This document shows positions 17,632 through 27,078 of a DNA stretch of 64,000 nt, one piece after another. Location: contig NZ_BAOQ01000026.1 of assembly GCF_000344155.1 (NCBI RefSeq), positions 1 to 64,000 on the forward strand. Reading direction: 5' to 3'. Source of the DNA: Gordonia paraffinivorans NBRC 108238. GTDB lineage: Bacteria > Actinomycetota > Actinomycetes > Mycobacteriales > Mycobacteriaceae. Each line of letters starts with the position of its first letter. Position 1 is the stretch's first letter. A program made the translations under genes and the position numbers. The notes beneath the pieces are model-generated. The model was given only the letters and a program-made list of their open reading frames with translations, did no database searches and had not been told where the DNA came from.

Positions 17632-17977
17632 GTGGGCCGCCGGAAACCCGGTCTCGGTCGGTGGCTTTCGCGGCTACCGGCGAGTACGCACAAAGATCAT
17701 GAGCATTCAGATGTCAAGGTCGGAGTGAGGTTTCCGACTCCGGTTCATTTCGGGCTTTCACCACGTGTTATGTTCTTCGGACCCATATGTGAGCAGGGTG
17801 ACAGTCATCACTGTCGGACCCAGCATTCGTGACCTGCGTCAGGTCGTCCGCACCGCCGATACATGGCGGAGCTGCACGATTTGCACGCAGGTCACGCCGT
17901 TGTACAACGCGTGCGCCGACCATCGGCGCCGAACGACGCGACGCTGTCCGCAGCGTCGCCCAGACAAGGTGAGATAG
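17632..17977 (+). promoter_or_regulatory. 346-base structured leader of the pnt operon
   Basis: No gene is visible here. There is a possible -10 (TATGTT, 17769-17774), and four dyads: CGGAGT/ACTCCG (17721-17742), GACAGT-CATC-ACTGTC (17800-17815), the perfect palindrome CGTTGTACAACG (17898-17909), and a 9-base-pair hairpin with a UCCG loop (17938-17959) just before the ribosome site AAGGTGAG of pntA. This suggests a repressor site plus an RNA element controlling the operon. I do not recognise a known riboswitch. Confidence 0.5.
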
Positions 17978-19099
17978 ATGACAGTGGGAGTCGTGCGCGA
18001 GACGGCCCCGGGAGAGCGCCGAGTGGCGCTCGTCCCGAAGGTGGTCGCCTCGCTCGTGGGCAAGGGCGTGCCCGTCGTCGTGGAGTCGGGGGCCGGACTC
18101 GGCGCCCTGATCCCCGACGAGGCATACACCGAGGTCGGAGCGACGATCGGAGATCCGTACTCCGCGGACGTGGTGCTGCGCGTGTCGCCGCCCTCCGACG
18201 AGGAGATCGCGAAGCTGCGCAGCGGGCAGAAGCTCATCGGCTTTCTGGCCCCGCGCAATGCCGACAACAAGATCGGTGCCCTGAAGAAGGCGGGTGTCGA
18301 GGCGTACGCGGTCGAGGCGATTCCGCGTATCTCTCGCGCCCAGGTGATGGATGCGCTGAGTTCGCAGGCCAACGTCGCGGGCTACAAGGCCGTGATCGTC
18401 GCCGCAGACCTGTCGACGCGTTTCTTCCCGATGCTGACCACCGCCGCCGGCACCGTGAAGCCGGCCACCGTGCTCGTGCTCGGTGTCGGTGTCGCCGGCC
18501 TGCAGGCGCTGGCGACGGCGAAGCGTCTCGGCGGCCGGACCACCGGTTACGACGTGCGGCCGGAGGTCGCCGAGCAGGTGCGATCGGTCGGTGCGCAGTG
18601 GCTCGACCTCGGCATCGACGCCGCCGGCGAGGGCGGTTACGCCCGTGAGCTGACCGACGAGGAGCGCGCCAAGCAGCAGCAGGCGCTCGAGGACGCCATC
18701 AAGGGCTTCGACGTGGTGATCACCACCGCGCTGGTGCCGGGCCGTCCCGCTCCCCGCCTCGTGACCGCCGCCGCGGTCGAGGGGATGAAGCCGGGCAGCG
18801 TCGTGGTCGACCTGGCCGGCGAGACCGGCGGCAACTGCGAGCTGACCGAGCCGGGCCAGACCGTCGTCCGCCACGACGTGACGATCACCGCGCCGCTGAA
18901 CCTGCCGGCGACCATGCCCGAGCACGCCAGCGAGCTGTACTCGAAGAACCTGCAGGCGCTGCTGGAACTGATGCTCGACGAGAACGGTGCCCTCACACCG
19001 AATTTCGACGACGAGGTGCTGGCCGCTGCGTGCGTCACGCGTGAGTCCGGTGCCGGGAACGGAGTGAGCGGGCCGAATTCGAAGGAGGCGACTGCCTGA
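17978..19099 (+). CDS. pntAA: NAD(P) transhydrogenase subunit alpha part 1 (NAD-binding domain I)
   Basis: A 373-residue cytosolic subunit that binds NAD(H). Proton-translocating transhydrogenase moves hydride between NADH and NADP+ at the membrane. Seen: the alanine-dehydrogenase/PNT N-domain (ETAPGERRVALVPK, ESGAGLGALIPDEAY) and the Rossmann motif VLGVGVAGLQALATAKRLG, then VDLAGETGGNCE. In this three-gene layout the alpha subunit is split from its membrane part, as in many actinobacteria. The stop overlaps the next start by one base. An AAGGTGAG ribosome site follows a stable hairpin. Length is normal for the split form. Confidence 0.94.
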   Translation: MTVGVVRETAPGERRVALVPKVVASLVGKGVPVVVESGAGLGALIPDEAYTEVGATIGDPYSADVVLRVSPPSDEEIAKLRSGQKLIGFLAPRNADNKIGALKKAGVEAYAVEAIPRISRAQVMDALSSQANVAGYKAVIVAADLSTRFFPMLTTAAGTVKPATVLVLGVGVAGLQALATAKRLGGRTTGYDVRPEVAEQVRSVGAQWLDLGIDAAGEGGYARELTDEERAKQQQALEDAIKGFDVVITTALVPGRPAPRLVTAAAVEGMKPGSVVVDLAGETGGNCELTEPGQTVVRHDVTITAPLNLPATMPEHASELYSKNLQALLELMLDENGALTPNFDDEVLAAACVTRESGAGNGVSGPNSKEATA

Positions 19100-19404
19100 T
19101 GTACTCCGGACTTCTCGCGAATCTCGCGATCCTGGTGCTCGCCGGGTTCGTCGGCTTCGCCGTCATCTCGAAGGTCCCCAACACCCTGCACACCCCGCTG
19201 ATGTCGGGCACCAACGCCATCCACGGCATCGTCGTGCTCGGCGCGCTGGTGGTCCTGGGCAAGTTGCCCGCCGACGCCGGCTGGGGCGTGCGCATCATCG
19301 CCTTCGTCGCGCTGGTGTTCGGCACGCTCAACGTGATCGGTGGCTTCGCGGTCACCGACCGCATGCTGGGCATGTTCAAGGGTAAGAAGGAGGCCGCCAA
19401 GTGA
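19099..19404 (+). CDS. pntAB: NAD(P) transhydrogenase subunit alpha part 2 (membrane domain)
   Basis: A 101-residue membrane protein with three helices (NLAILVLAGFVGFAVI; GIVVLGALVVLG; IIAFVALVFGTLNVIGGFAV) and the conserved stretch THLHTPLMSGTNAIHGIV-like sequence (here NTLHTPLMSGTNAIHG). It forms part of the proton channel with PntB. It overlaps pntAA by one base and pntB by four. Confidence 0.94.
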   Translation: MYSGLLANLAILVLAGFVGFAVISKVPNTLHTPLMSGTNAIHGIVVLGALVVLGKLPADAGWGVRIIAFVALVFGTLNVIGGFAVTDRMLGMFKGKKEAAK

Positions 19405-20933
19405 TCGGCTCGCAACTGCTGTTGGCGGCAGACGCACACACCCCCAGCGAAGGCGTCGGGTATGTGGTCACCGCGCTCTACATCATCTCGTTCTCGCTGT
19501 TCATCTACGGCCTGATGGGCCTGACCGGCCCGAAGACCGCGGTGCGCGGCAACTGGATCGCCGCGACTGGCATGGGCCTGGCGGTGGCGGCGACGCTGCT
19601 CTACATCTGGAACTCCGGCGCGGTCGGCGATGACGGCCATTCGACCGTCGGTGTCCCGACGATCAACTGGATCCTCATCGTCGTCGGCCTGGCGCTCGGT
19701 GTGGTGCTGGGTATCCCGCCGGCCCTGAAGACCAAGATGACGGCGATGCCGCAGCTGGTCGCGCTGTTCAACGGCGTGGGCGGCGGCACCGTCGCGCTGA
19801 TCGCGTGGGCGGAGTTCATCGAGACCTCCGGGTACTCGGTCTTCCACAACACCGAGCCCGCGTCGCCGCTGGTGATCGGCTCGCTGATCGCCGCGATCAT
19901 CGGTTCGATCTCGTTCTGGGGCTCGCTGGTGGCGTTCGCCAAGCTGCAGGAGATCATGCCGAAGGGCCTGGAGAAGGCCTTCGTGTCGAACGCGAAGCTG
20001 TTCCAGTTCGCCAACATCGTGCTGCTGGCCGTGGCCCTGGGCCTGGCGATCTACCTCGGTGTCCAGGCCACCGACGGCGGCGGCGCCAGCGTGTGGTGGA
20101 TGGTCGGCGTCCTCGTCGCAGCGGGCGTGATGGGTCTGTTCGTCGTGTTCCCGATCGGCGGCGCCGACATGCCCGTCGTCATCTCGCTGCTCAACGCCAT
20201 GACCGGCCTGTCCGCGGCGGCCGCCGGTATCGCGCTGGACAACACCGCGCTCATCGTGGCCGGCATGATCGTCGGCGCGTCGGGCTCGATCCTGACCAAC
20301 CTGATGGCCAAGGCCATGAACCGCTCGATCCCGGCGATCGTGTTCGGCTCCTTCGGCGGCGGCGACGCCGCTGCCGCGGGTGGCCCGGGCGGCACCGGGG
20401 GCACGGTCAAGGCGACCTCGGCCGCCGACGCCGCCATCCAGATGGCCTACGCGAATCAGGTCATCGTGGTGCCCGGTTACGGTCTGGCCGTCGCACAGGC
20501 CCAGCATGCGGTCAAGGAGATGGCGAGCCTGCTCGAGGCCAAGGGCGTCGAGGTCAAGTACGCGATCCACCCGGTGGCCGGCCGTATGCCCGGTCACATG
20601 AACGTGCTGCTGGCCGAGGCCGACGTCGCCTACGACGCCATGAAGGAGATGGACGACATCAACGGCGAGTTCGCCCGCACCGATGTCGCGATCGTCATCG
20701 GCGCCAACGACGTCACCAACCCGGCGGCGCGCAACGATCCGAGCAGCCCCATCCACGGCATGCCGATCCTCAACGTCGACGAGGCCCGCTCGGTGATCGT
20801 GCTCAAGCGGTCGATGAGCTCCGGCTACGCCGGCATCGAGAACCCGCTGTTCTACGCGGAGGGCACGTCGATGCTGTTCGGTGACGCCAAGCAGAGCGTC
20901 GACAGCGTCATCGAGGAGCTCAAGGCGCTGTAA
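19401..20933 (+). CDS. pntB: NAD(P) transhydrogenase subunit beta
   Basis: A 510-residue subunit: about eight to nine transmembrane helices over residues 20-310, an alanine/glycine linker, then a C-terminal NADP(H)-binding domain with VPGYGLAVAQAQHAVKEM, the HPVAGRMPGHMNVLLAEA block and GANDVTNPAA. The GTG start overlaps the pntAB stop (GTGA). The complex uses the proton gradient to make NADPH, which would serve redox-demanding lipid and carotenoid synthesis. A strong terminator follows. Confidence 0.95.
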   Translation: MIGSQLLLAADAHTPSEGVGYVVTALYIISFSLFIYGLMGLTGPKTAVRGNWIAATGMGLAVAATLLYIWNSGAVGDDGHSTVGVPTINWILIVVGLALGVVLGIPPALKTKMTAMPQLVALFNGVGGGTVALIAWAEFIETSGYSVFHNTEPASPLVIGSLIAAIIGSISFWGSLVAFAKLQEIMPKGLEKAFVSNAKLFQFANIVLLAVALGLAIYLGVQATDGGGASVWWMVGVLVAAGVMGLFVVFPIGGADMPVVISLLNAMTGLSAAAAGIALDNTALIVAGMIVGASGSILTNLMAKAMNRSIPAIVFGSFGGGDAAAAGGPGGTGGTVKATSAADAAIQMAYANQVIVVPGYGLAVAQAQHAVKEMASLLEAKGVEVKYAIHPVAGRMPGHMNVLLAEADVAYDAMKEMDDINGEFARTDVAIVIGANDVTNPAARNDPSSPIHGMPILNVDEARSVIVLKRSMSSGYAGIENPLFYAEGTSMLFGDAKQSVDSVIEELKAL

Positions 20934-20953
20934 CGGCACACCAGGCCGACGAG

Positions 20954-20996
20954 AAGACCCCGGTGGTCCCGCGAATCGCGGGGGCGCCGGGGTCTT
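20954..20996 (+). terminator. Rho-independent-like terminator of the pnt operon
   Basis: AAGACCCCGG (20954-20963) pairs with CCGGGGTCTT (20987-20996), enclosing a second stem CCCGCG-AAT-CGCGGG, and is followed by TCGTTCTTG. Confidence 0.85.
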
Positions 20997-21096
20997 TCGT
21001 TCTTGCCGGGTTCTCTCCCCGCCGATGACTTCCGGGCACGAGTGGGGTCTACCCCTGCACGACACACTCGCCACTCGTGACAGGAGGACAACGATC

Positions 21097-21564
21097 ATGA
21101 CCCTGGAGAACCGCACCGAATCCGGCGCCACCGAACCCGACGCCACCGCACCCACGGCCGGCGGGGACTCGCCCGCGACCGGCGGACGGAACCTGCGCCG
21201 TATCGCGGGCATCGTCATCAGCGTCCTCGTCGGCGCCTTTCTCGCCTTCGACGTGGTCGGGAAGCTGACGCGTCCGCAGGCGGTCGTCGACGGCACCGCG
21301 GAACTGGGCTTTCCCGGTTACCAGGCCGTCGTCATGGGGGTCGTGCTGCTGACCTGTCTGGTCGTCTACGCGATCCCGCGGACCGCGGTGCTCGGGGCGC
21401 TCGGGATCACCGCATATCTGGGCGGCGCCGTCACCGCGAACATGCGCATCGAGGCGCCGTTGTTCAGCTCCATCCTGTTCGCCGTCTACCTCGGCGTGTT
21501 GATGTGGATCGGCCTGGTGCTCCGGCGGCCGGAGTTGCTGAAGGTCGCGGGGCTGAGCCGCTGA
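21097..21564 (+). CDS. DoxX-like small membrane protein
   Basis: A 155-residue protein with a disordered Thr/Gly/Ala-rich N-terminus (residues 1-30) and four hydrophobic helices, in the DoxX/SURF4-like pattern (FDVVGKL after helix 1, ELGFPGYQA, then AYLGGAVTANMRI). AGGAGG at 21082-21087 is a strong ribosome site for ATG 21097. Proteins of this family are linked to oxidative or thiol stress, but the role of this one is unknown. Monocistronic between the pnt terminator and the next gene. Confidence 0.8.
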   Translation: MTLENRTESGATEPDATAPTAGGDSPATGGRNLRRIAGIVISVLVGAFLAFDVVGKLTRPQAVVDGTAELGFPGYQAVVMGVVLLTCLVVYAIPRTAVLGALGITAYLGGAVTANMRIEAPLFSSILFAVYLGVLMWIGLVLRRPELLKVAGLSR

Positions 21565-21662
21565 CCTGCGGCGACGTCTTCCTGCTCGACGCCCCGCGCC
21601 CGTTACCGACTTGGGATCGGACGGGTGCGGGGTCGTTGCGTGAGAATCCTAGTGTTTCCTGA

Positions 21663-22695
21663 GTGTCTGATGTTGCCAGAGTGAAACGGAGGATGGTGGC
21701 CGTCGCGACGATCGGGGCGGCAGCTCTCGGTGGTGTGGCCGTCGGTTGCCTTCCCGCGGAGAGCTCGCGTGTGGTGACGACGGCGAGTGCGGTCGACCCG
21801 GCGGGGCTGTACAACGAAGCCCAGTCGAGATTCGCCGCCGGCGACGTCGCCGGCGGACTCGCCGCCCTGCGACAGGCGCTGACGCTGGCGCCGACGGACA
21901 CCGACGCCCTCGCGCTGCAGGCGATCTGGGCCGACCAGGCGGAGGACGCGGCGGCGCGCAGCGCGGCTCTAGGACGCCTCGGTGTGCTCGACCCGCGGCT
22001 CGCGACCACCGCCCGCAACGTGATCGCCGGCGTCGCGACCGCCGCCGGGCTCGTTCCCGACACGAACCCGAAGCCGGTCACGGGGCGTTCTGCGATCGTC
22101 ATCCTCGGACATGGGCTCAACGCCGACGGGAGGATGCCTCCCGAGCTGGTGAACCGGGTCTCTGCCGGCCGGGCGCAGGCAGAGTTCACCCCGACGGCAC
22201 CGGTCGTCGTGACCGGGGGCGTTCCCAAGAACGGGGTCACCGAGGCGGCCGCGATGCGAACGTGGTTGGTCGACAACGGCATCGACGCCTCCCGCATCAT
22301 CACCGAGGACAAGTCGACCTCCACCGTCGCCAACGCGCAGAACACCTCGGAGATCCTGCGTGCGAGAGGGATCGATCCGCGACATCGTCCTGGTGACCTC
22401 GCCGAGTCACCTCCGGCGCGGCGCCGCCGATTTCGGGGCAACCGGCCTGCGCGTCGTCGGGGCCGTCACCACCGCCACCGAACTCGACGAGTACCTCGCC
22501 CCGCTGAGCAAGGACCGGCAGACCGGGATCCGGCTCGAGGCGACGCGTGCGGCGCGTATCCCCGCGACGCGCGAACCCGGCCTGCCGGGGAATCTGCCCG
22601 ACGCGGGCACCGGATTGCTCGGCGAGATCGGCGGGGAGGTGCTGCGGAAGCTGCTCGACGCAGGGTCGTCGGCGATCGGATCGGGCGCGGGCTGA
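21663..22695 (+). pseudogene. DUF218/SanA-YdcF-like envelope protein with TPR-like N-terminus, frameshifted
   Basis: The N-terminal half (from GTG 21663; TAGTGT box seven bases before it) has a signal-like segment ending in AVGC, a possible lipobox, then helical repeat-like sequence, then the DUF218 start AIVILGHGLNADGRMP and STSTVANAQNTSEILRARGI. The reading then leaves the family and runs to 22751. The true continuation (RDIVLVTSPSHLRRG to SGAG, stop 22695) is in the +1 frame. GATCGATC at 22370-22377 is a 4-base duplication; with a single GATC the two halves join exactly. DUF218 proteins act in envelope maintenance. Either a recent inactivating duplication or a sequence error. Confidence 0.75.
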
Positions 22696-22722
22696 CGCGC
22701 GACGCGAGGCGAAGGCCTTCGG

Positions 22723-23460
22723 CTAGAACATCACCGAGCGGAAGTGGGTGACGAGGCGTCCCTGGTCGTAGACATGGAAGGCGATGCCCGGCGGCTGCCC
22801 GCGGTTGATCACGTCGCGGCCCTCGAAGGGCAGGTTCAGCGTCGACGCCACACCCGGTGCGACGCAGAGGGGGCGGTCGGCGAACTGGGTCACCGCCGGG
22901 GTGTGCGCATGCCCGCACAAGAACGCGACGATGTTCGGATGCGTCTCGACCAGGGGGACGAGGCGTTCCTCGCCCGTCTGCCGGATCGAGTCCATGAACG
23001 GCATGTGCAGATCCACCGGCGGGTGATGGAACGCGACGAAGACGGGGGTCTGCGGATCCTCCGCGGCGAGGCGTTCCGACATCCAGGCGAGTGTCTCGTC
23101 GTCGATGTGGCCGTCGTTGCGGCCGGGGATCGAACTGTCGACCACCAGGAACAGGACGTCGCCGACCTTGCGGGCCTGGTTGATCGGTCCGGAGGTCTCG
23201 GCACCCAGCAGGGTCGAACTCAACGGCTCGCGGACGTCGTGGTTGCCGGCGGTGATGAGCATCGGCAACGGACTCTCGAGGACGCCGTAGGCCTCCTGGT
23301 ACTCGCTCGGAGTGCCCTCGTCGGCGAGGTCGCCGGTGATCAGGAGGACGTCGATGCCGGCCGCGCGCGCGTTGACATAACTCAACGTCGACTGGATGCG
23401 GTTCCGGTTGAACCGCGTCCCGTTGAAATGCAGGTCGCTGATGTGGGCGACGACGAACAC
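22723..23460 (-). CDS. Metallophosphoesterase (calcineurin-like, CpdA type)
   Basis: A 245-residue enzyme with all binuclear metal motifs: DLHFNG (D-x-H), GDLADEG, GNHD, an FHHPP histidine block and GHAHTP. The order and length resemble cAMP phosphodiesterase CpdA/Rv0805-type class III phosphodiesterases, so cyclic nucleotide hydrolysis is plausible. GTG 23460 is chosen for AGGAG seven bases upstream. A class III cyclase is encoded at 60.8-61.8 kb in the same window, which could be its partner in cAMP turnover (inference). The 203 bases upstream to the next gene hold nothing I can name. Confidence 0.88.
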   Translation of the reverse strand: MFVVAHISDLHFNGTRFNRNRIQSTLSYVNARAAGIDVLLITGDLADEGTPSEYQEAYGVLESPLPMLITAGNHDVREPLSSTLLGAETSGPINQARKVGDVLFLVVDSSIPGRNDGHIDDETLAWMSERLAAEDPQTPVFVAFHHPPVDLHMPFMDSIRQTGEERLVPLVETHPNIVAFLCGHAHTPAVTQFADRPLCVAPGVASTLNLPFEGRDVINRGQPPGIAFHVYDQGRLVTHFRSVMF

Positions 23461-23663
23461 GAAAAGGCTCCTGTCACGGTCACTGACTCTCACGAGGCTA
23501 GTCCTCGGGCCCGGTGAAAACGTGCATTGCCGGGCCGCGGGGAGTCGTAACACACGTCGGTCCCGACATTGTGTTTCAGCCCGCCTGCCGCTTCCGATCC
23601 GGGGCGGCATCCAGGGTGTCGCGGCCTGGTCGAGGCGCGGGTCCCCGACGCCTCCGGCCCCTG

Positions 23664-24428
23664 TCAGGGATGCAGCGTGCGGCGGAACAGGGACTCGAGC
23701 TCGGCGAAGTGATGCTCGCACGCCTCGTGGTGATAGGCGGGGATGTCGGACATCGTGTAGCCGTGCGCGGCGCCCGGATGGACCGTCGTCGAGTGCGTGA
23801 CGCCCGTCGAGGTCAGGGCGTGCTCGAACTTTGCGATCGCCTCGGGCGGTAGCGAGCGGTCGTTGTCGGCGTGGATGGCCAGCACGAAGGCGTCGATCCC
23901 GACGAGGTGCAGGTGCGGGCTGTCCGGCGAGTCGGTGACCAGACCGCCGGTGTGGAACATGCCCACCGCCGCGACGTCGTGGGGGCGGGCCGCGGCGACG
24001 TCGAGCGCGAACCGGCCGCCCATGCAGTAGCCCGTCACCCCGATCGGCCCGCCCGCGACGCCCGGAAGTGCGCGCAGCGCGTCGACGTAGGACTCGAGGT
24101 CGGCGCGGGCGCGCTCGCGCGTCAGCGATCGCGCCTTCGGCAGCGCCGAGGCGAAGAACGCCCCGAGCGAGTCCGGGTCGGCCAGATCCTCGGCCGGCGG
24201 GACCCACTCGTCGGCGGTGCCGTGGCGATAGAACAGGTGCGGCACCGCGACGACGTACCCCCACGACGCGATGCGATCGGCCATCGCGCGGGTCCGGGGC
24301 CGCAGGCCGATCAGGTCGGTGAGGAACAGGACCCCGGGCAGCGGCGTGCCGTCGGAAGGGTCGGGGCGGGCGACGTACATCTCGGTGTCGCCGTCGGGGG
24401 CGGTGATGGTGAGGGTCTCGCCGGTCAT
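23664..24428 (-). CDS. Dienelactone hydrolase family protein
   Basis: A 254-residue alpha/beta hydrolase with a cysteine nucleophile in GYCMGG (Cys135), as in dienelactone hydrolase, a later acid within ADNDRSL and the terminal His in GAAHGYT. The FLTDLIGLRPRTRAMADRIA stretch is typical of the family. It acts on dienelactones or similar esters; the true substrate is unknown and many actinobacterial members are generic. It lies 55 bases downstream of ligD on the same strand and may be read through from it. Confidence 0.88.
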   Translation of the reverse strand: MTGETLTITAPDGDTEMYVARPDPSDGTPLPGVLFLTDLIGLRPRTRAMADRIASWGYVVAVPHLFYRHGTADEWVPPAEDLADPDSLGAFFASALPKARSLTRERARADLESYVDALRALPGVAGGPIGVTGYCMGGRFALDVAAARPHDVAAVGMFHTGGLVTDSPDSPHLHLVGIDAFVLAIHADNDRSLPPEAIAKFEHALTSTGVTHSTTVHPGAAHGYTMSDIPAYHHEACEHHFAELESLFRRTLHP

Positions 24429-24483
24429 CTCATGCCTCTCGGGGGATTGCGTATCGTCCTGGGCCTGGGGTCGTCGTCGCCGT

Positions 24484-26982
24484 TCAGAGGTCGCCGGGCA
24501 GCTTGTCGCGGCGGATTCCGCGCCAGCTGGGGTGCCGGAGGTGACCGTCCATCGTCCAGTCCATGAATCGGACCTCGCCGACGATCTTCGGCAGCACCCA
24601 CACCGCGTTCGACGCGATGGGGCGGTCGAGCTTGTCGAGGAACGGCGACCGCGAGATCTTCAACGGTTCGAGTTCCTCGGCGAGCGCGCGGAGCTGGGCC
24701 TCGGTGAAACCGGTGCCGACGCGGCCCACATATCGCAGCCCGGTCTCCTCCGGCAGGCCGAGCAGCAGGGAGCCGATGGTGTTCGCGCGGTTGCCGCGCC
24801 CGGGCCGGTATCCGCCGACGACGACCTCGATGTCGCTCCAGTTCTTGTGTTTGAGCCACTTCGTGGAGCGGCGCCCCTGCTGGTAGATCGAGTCGCGGCG
24901 CTTGGCCACGACGCCTTCGAGGTTGTGCTCGCGGCTGTACTCGATCGCCGCGCTCGCCGGTGTCGGCAGCAATGGCGGGACGTCGACATGGGCGGTGTGG
25001 CGGAACGCGGGTGCGAGCTCCTCGAGCAGCTTGCGTCTCACCGACCACGGCTTGCGCAGCAGCGACGTCCCGTTGAGGTAGAGGATGTCGAACAGGTGGA
25101 GTCGGAGGCTGTACGGCTCGGTGGTGTGCTTGCGCGAGGTGAAGAGCGTGAAGTTGGTGCGGCCCGACGAGTCGATCGCGACCGCCTCGCCGTCGAGCAC
25201 CACATCCATGAGGCCGAGCGCGTCGACGATCTCGGCGAACTCGGGGAAGTCTGCGGTCATGTCGACACCCGAGCGCGACGTGAGCCGGAACTCCTCGCCG
25301 ACCTTGCGGACGAGGAGGCGGTAGCCGTCCCACTTGCCCTCGAAGGCCCAGTCCTTGTCGTCGAGTTCGTCGATCGGCTCGTCGGTGGCCAACATCGGGC
25401 GCGGGCTGGTGAGACTGTCGGGCAGGATCGGGCGCGGCTCGTCGGTCATGAGGTGGGCCAGCCAGTTCTTCTCGCCCGTGCGGATCAGCGCGTACCGGCC
25501 CTGCACGCGTTCGCCGTGCAGTCGGACGATGACCTCCTTCTCGCGCCACTTCTCGAGCTCGTAGGTGCCCTTGTCCCAGATGTACACGTGCCCGCCGCCG
25601 TACTCGCCCGCCGGGATGTCGCCCTCGAAGTCGGCGTAGTCCATCGGGTGGTCCTCGGTCTGGACGGCCAGGCGGTTCTGGTCCGGGTCGGTGGGCAGGT
25701 TCTTGGGGATCGCCCACGAGACCAGCACGCCGTCGTGCTCGAGCCGGAAGTCGTAGTGCAGCCGACGCGCGTGGTGCTCCTGGATCACGAAGATCGGTGC
25801 GTGGGGGCCCGTTTCGCCGCCGGCGTCGTCGGGTTCGGCGACCTCCCGCCGGCGCGCGCGGTGGTTTTCGTCGCCGAACGGTTCCGGCGTCTTCGCACGG
25901 TTGCGCTTGCGGACGTACTCGCTCAGGTCGATGACCTGGCCGGTCCCCCCGTCGGAGTCCTGGGCGCCCTTCGGCGACGAATCCGATGTGTCGTCGGTGA
26001 TGGTCTCCCGCAACGCCTCCGCCACCTCGCCGACGGTGTCGTCGTCGAGCGCGGCGTCGGTGACCTCCGTCTCGCGTGAGTCGGCCGCGTCGTGCTCGAC
26101 TGCGTCCTCGTCGTACGGGTCGTCGAGTCCTTCCAGGAGATCGCCGATCTCGTCGATCCGCTCGAGCACCTCGGTGAACAACAGTTGGGACAGTTCGGGA
26201 TCCGCGATCTCCTCCCACGTGCGGGGCGCGGCGACCCAGGGCTTCTCGCGGCCGCGCAGGGAGTAGGGGGAGAGCGTGGTCTTCGACGCGTTGTTCTGAC
26301 TCCAGTCGATGAAGACCTTGTCGTCCCGGATCTTCTTCGACATGTTGGCGGTGATGAAATCGCTGTGCTGGCGGGCGAATTCGTTGGCCACCTCCCGGGC
26401 GACCTTGCGGGCGGCCTCGGAACTCACCGGCTTGGGCAGGCGCGCGTAGATGTGGATGCCCTTGCCGCCGCTGGTGACGGGATAAGTGGTGGTGCCGGCC
26501 AGCCAGTCGCGGATCTGGAGTGCGACCTGGGCGGTCTCGTGGAGGGGGACGCGGGGACCCGGGTCGAGGTCGAAGACGATGCGGTTGGCCATCCGCTGCC
26601 CGCCGGGGCCGAGCGGGAGTCGCCACTGGGGAACGTGGATCTCCAGCGCCGCCATCTGGGCCAGCCACACGAGCGTCGCCCGGTCCTCGGCGAGGACGTA
26701 CTCGATGACGCGCTCGCTGTGCTGGATCCCGAAGCGCTTCACCCACTCGGGTGCGCTGTCGGGCAGGTCCTTCTCGAAGAACGGGGTGGATTCGACGCCG
26801 TTCGGCCACCGCTTCCGGGTCACGATCCGGTCGCGCAGGTGCGGCAACATGACATCGGCGATACGCGAGTAGTAGTCGATGACCTCGAATTTGCGGGTCC
26901 CGGTCGCCGGATAGAGCACCTTGGAGAGATTGGTGATCGAGATCCGGCGGCCGTCGACCTCCAGGATCTCGCCGCCTGCCAT
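24484..26982 (-). CDS. ligD: Multifunctional ATP-dependent DNA ligase D (NHEJ)
   Basis: An 832-residue protein in mycobacterial order. The polymerase/primase domain (residues ~10-290) has the metal motif D138-L-D140 and the HIYARLP block. An acidic linker (~300-385) leads to a 3'-phosphoesterase domain (HHARRLHYDFRLEHDG, ~400). The adenylating ligase domain has catalytic Lys550 in EGKWDGYR, then LDGEAVA, EGVVAKRRDS and KWLKHK. It fills, trims and seals double-strand breaks recruited by Ku, encoded divergently 96 bases away. ATG 26982 has GGAGGG directly before it and a GACAAT box six bases before it, so initiation could be leaderless. No domain is missing. Confidence 0.95.
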   Translation of the reverse strand: MAGGEILEVDGRRISITNLSKVLYPATGTRKFEVIDYYSRIADVMLPHLRDRIVTRKRWPNGVESTPFFEKDLPDSAPEWVKRFGIQHSERVIEYVLAEDRATLVWLAQMAALEIHVPQWRLPLGPGGQRMANRIVFDLDPGPRVPLHETAQVALQIRDWLAGTTTYPVTSGGKGIHIYARLPKPVSSEAARKVAREVANEFARQHSDFITANMSKKIRDDKVFIDWSQNNASKTTLSPYSLRGREKPWVAAPRTWEEIADPELSQLLFTEVLERIDEIGDLLEGLDDPYDEDAVEHDAADSRETEVTDAALDDDTVGEVAEALRETITDDTSDSSPKGAQDSDGGTGQVIDLSEYVRKRNRAKTPEPFGDENHRARRREVAEPDDAGGETGPHAPIFVIQEHHARRLHYDFRLEHDGVLVSWAIPKNLPTDPDQNRLAVQTEDHPMDYADFEGDIPAGEYGGGHVYIWDKGTYELEKWREKEVIVRLHGERVQGRYALIRTGEKNWLAHLMTDEPRPILPDSLTSPRPMLATDEPIDELDDKDWAFEGKWDGYRLLVRKVGEEFRLTSRSGVDMTADFPEFAEIVDALGLMDVVLDGEAVAIDSSGRTNFTLFTSRKHTTEPYSLRLHLFDILYLNGTSLLRKPWSVRRKLLEELAPAFRHTAHVDVPPLLPTPASAAIEYSREHNLEGVVAKRRDSIYQQGRRSTKWLKHKNWSDIEVVVGGYRPGRGNRANTIGSLLLGLPEETGLRYVGRVGTGFTEAQLRALAEELEPLKISRSPFLDKLDRPIASNAVWVLPKIVGEVRFMDWTMDGHLRHPSWRGIRRDKLPGDL

Positions 26983-27078
26983 CCCTCCATTGTCCACATC
27001 GTCGGTCCGTACCGGCGGGTCATGGCGATCGTGCGCAGACGACGACACCGCCGCGTGACACCTGGCACAATGGCGGAC

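Noticed and set aside
26092-27078. Upstream extension of the ku frame
   Set aside because: Antisense to ligD; Ku similarity starts at MRSIW (27079).
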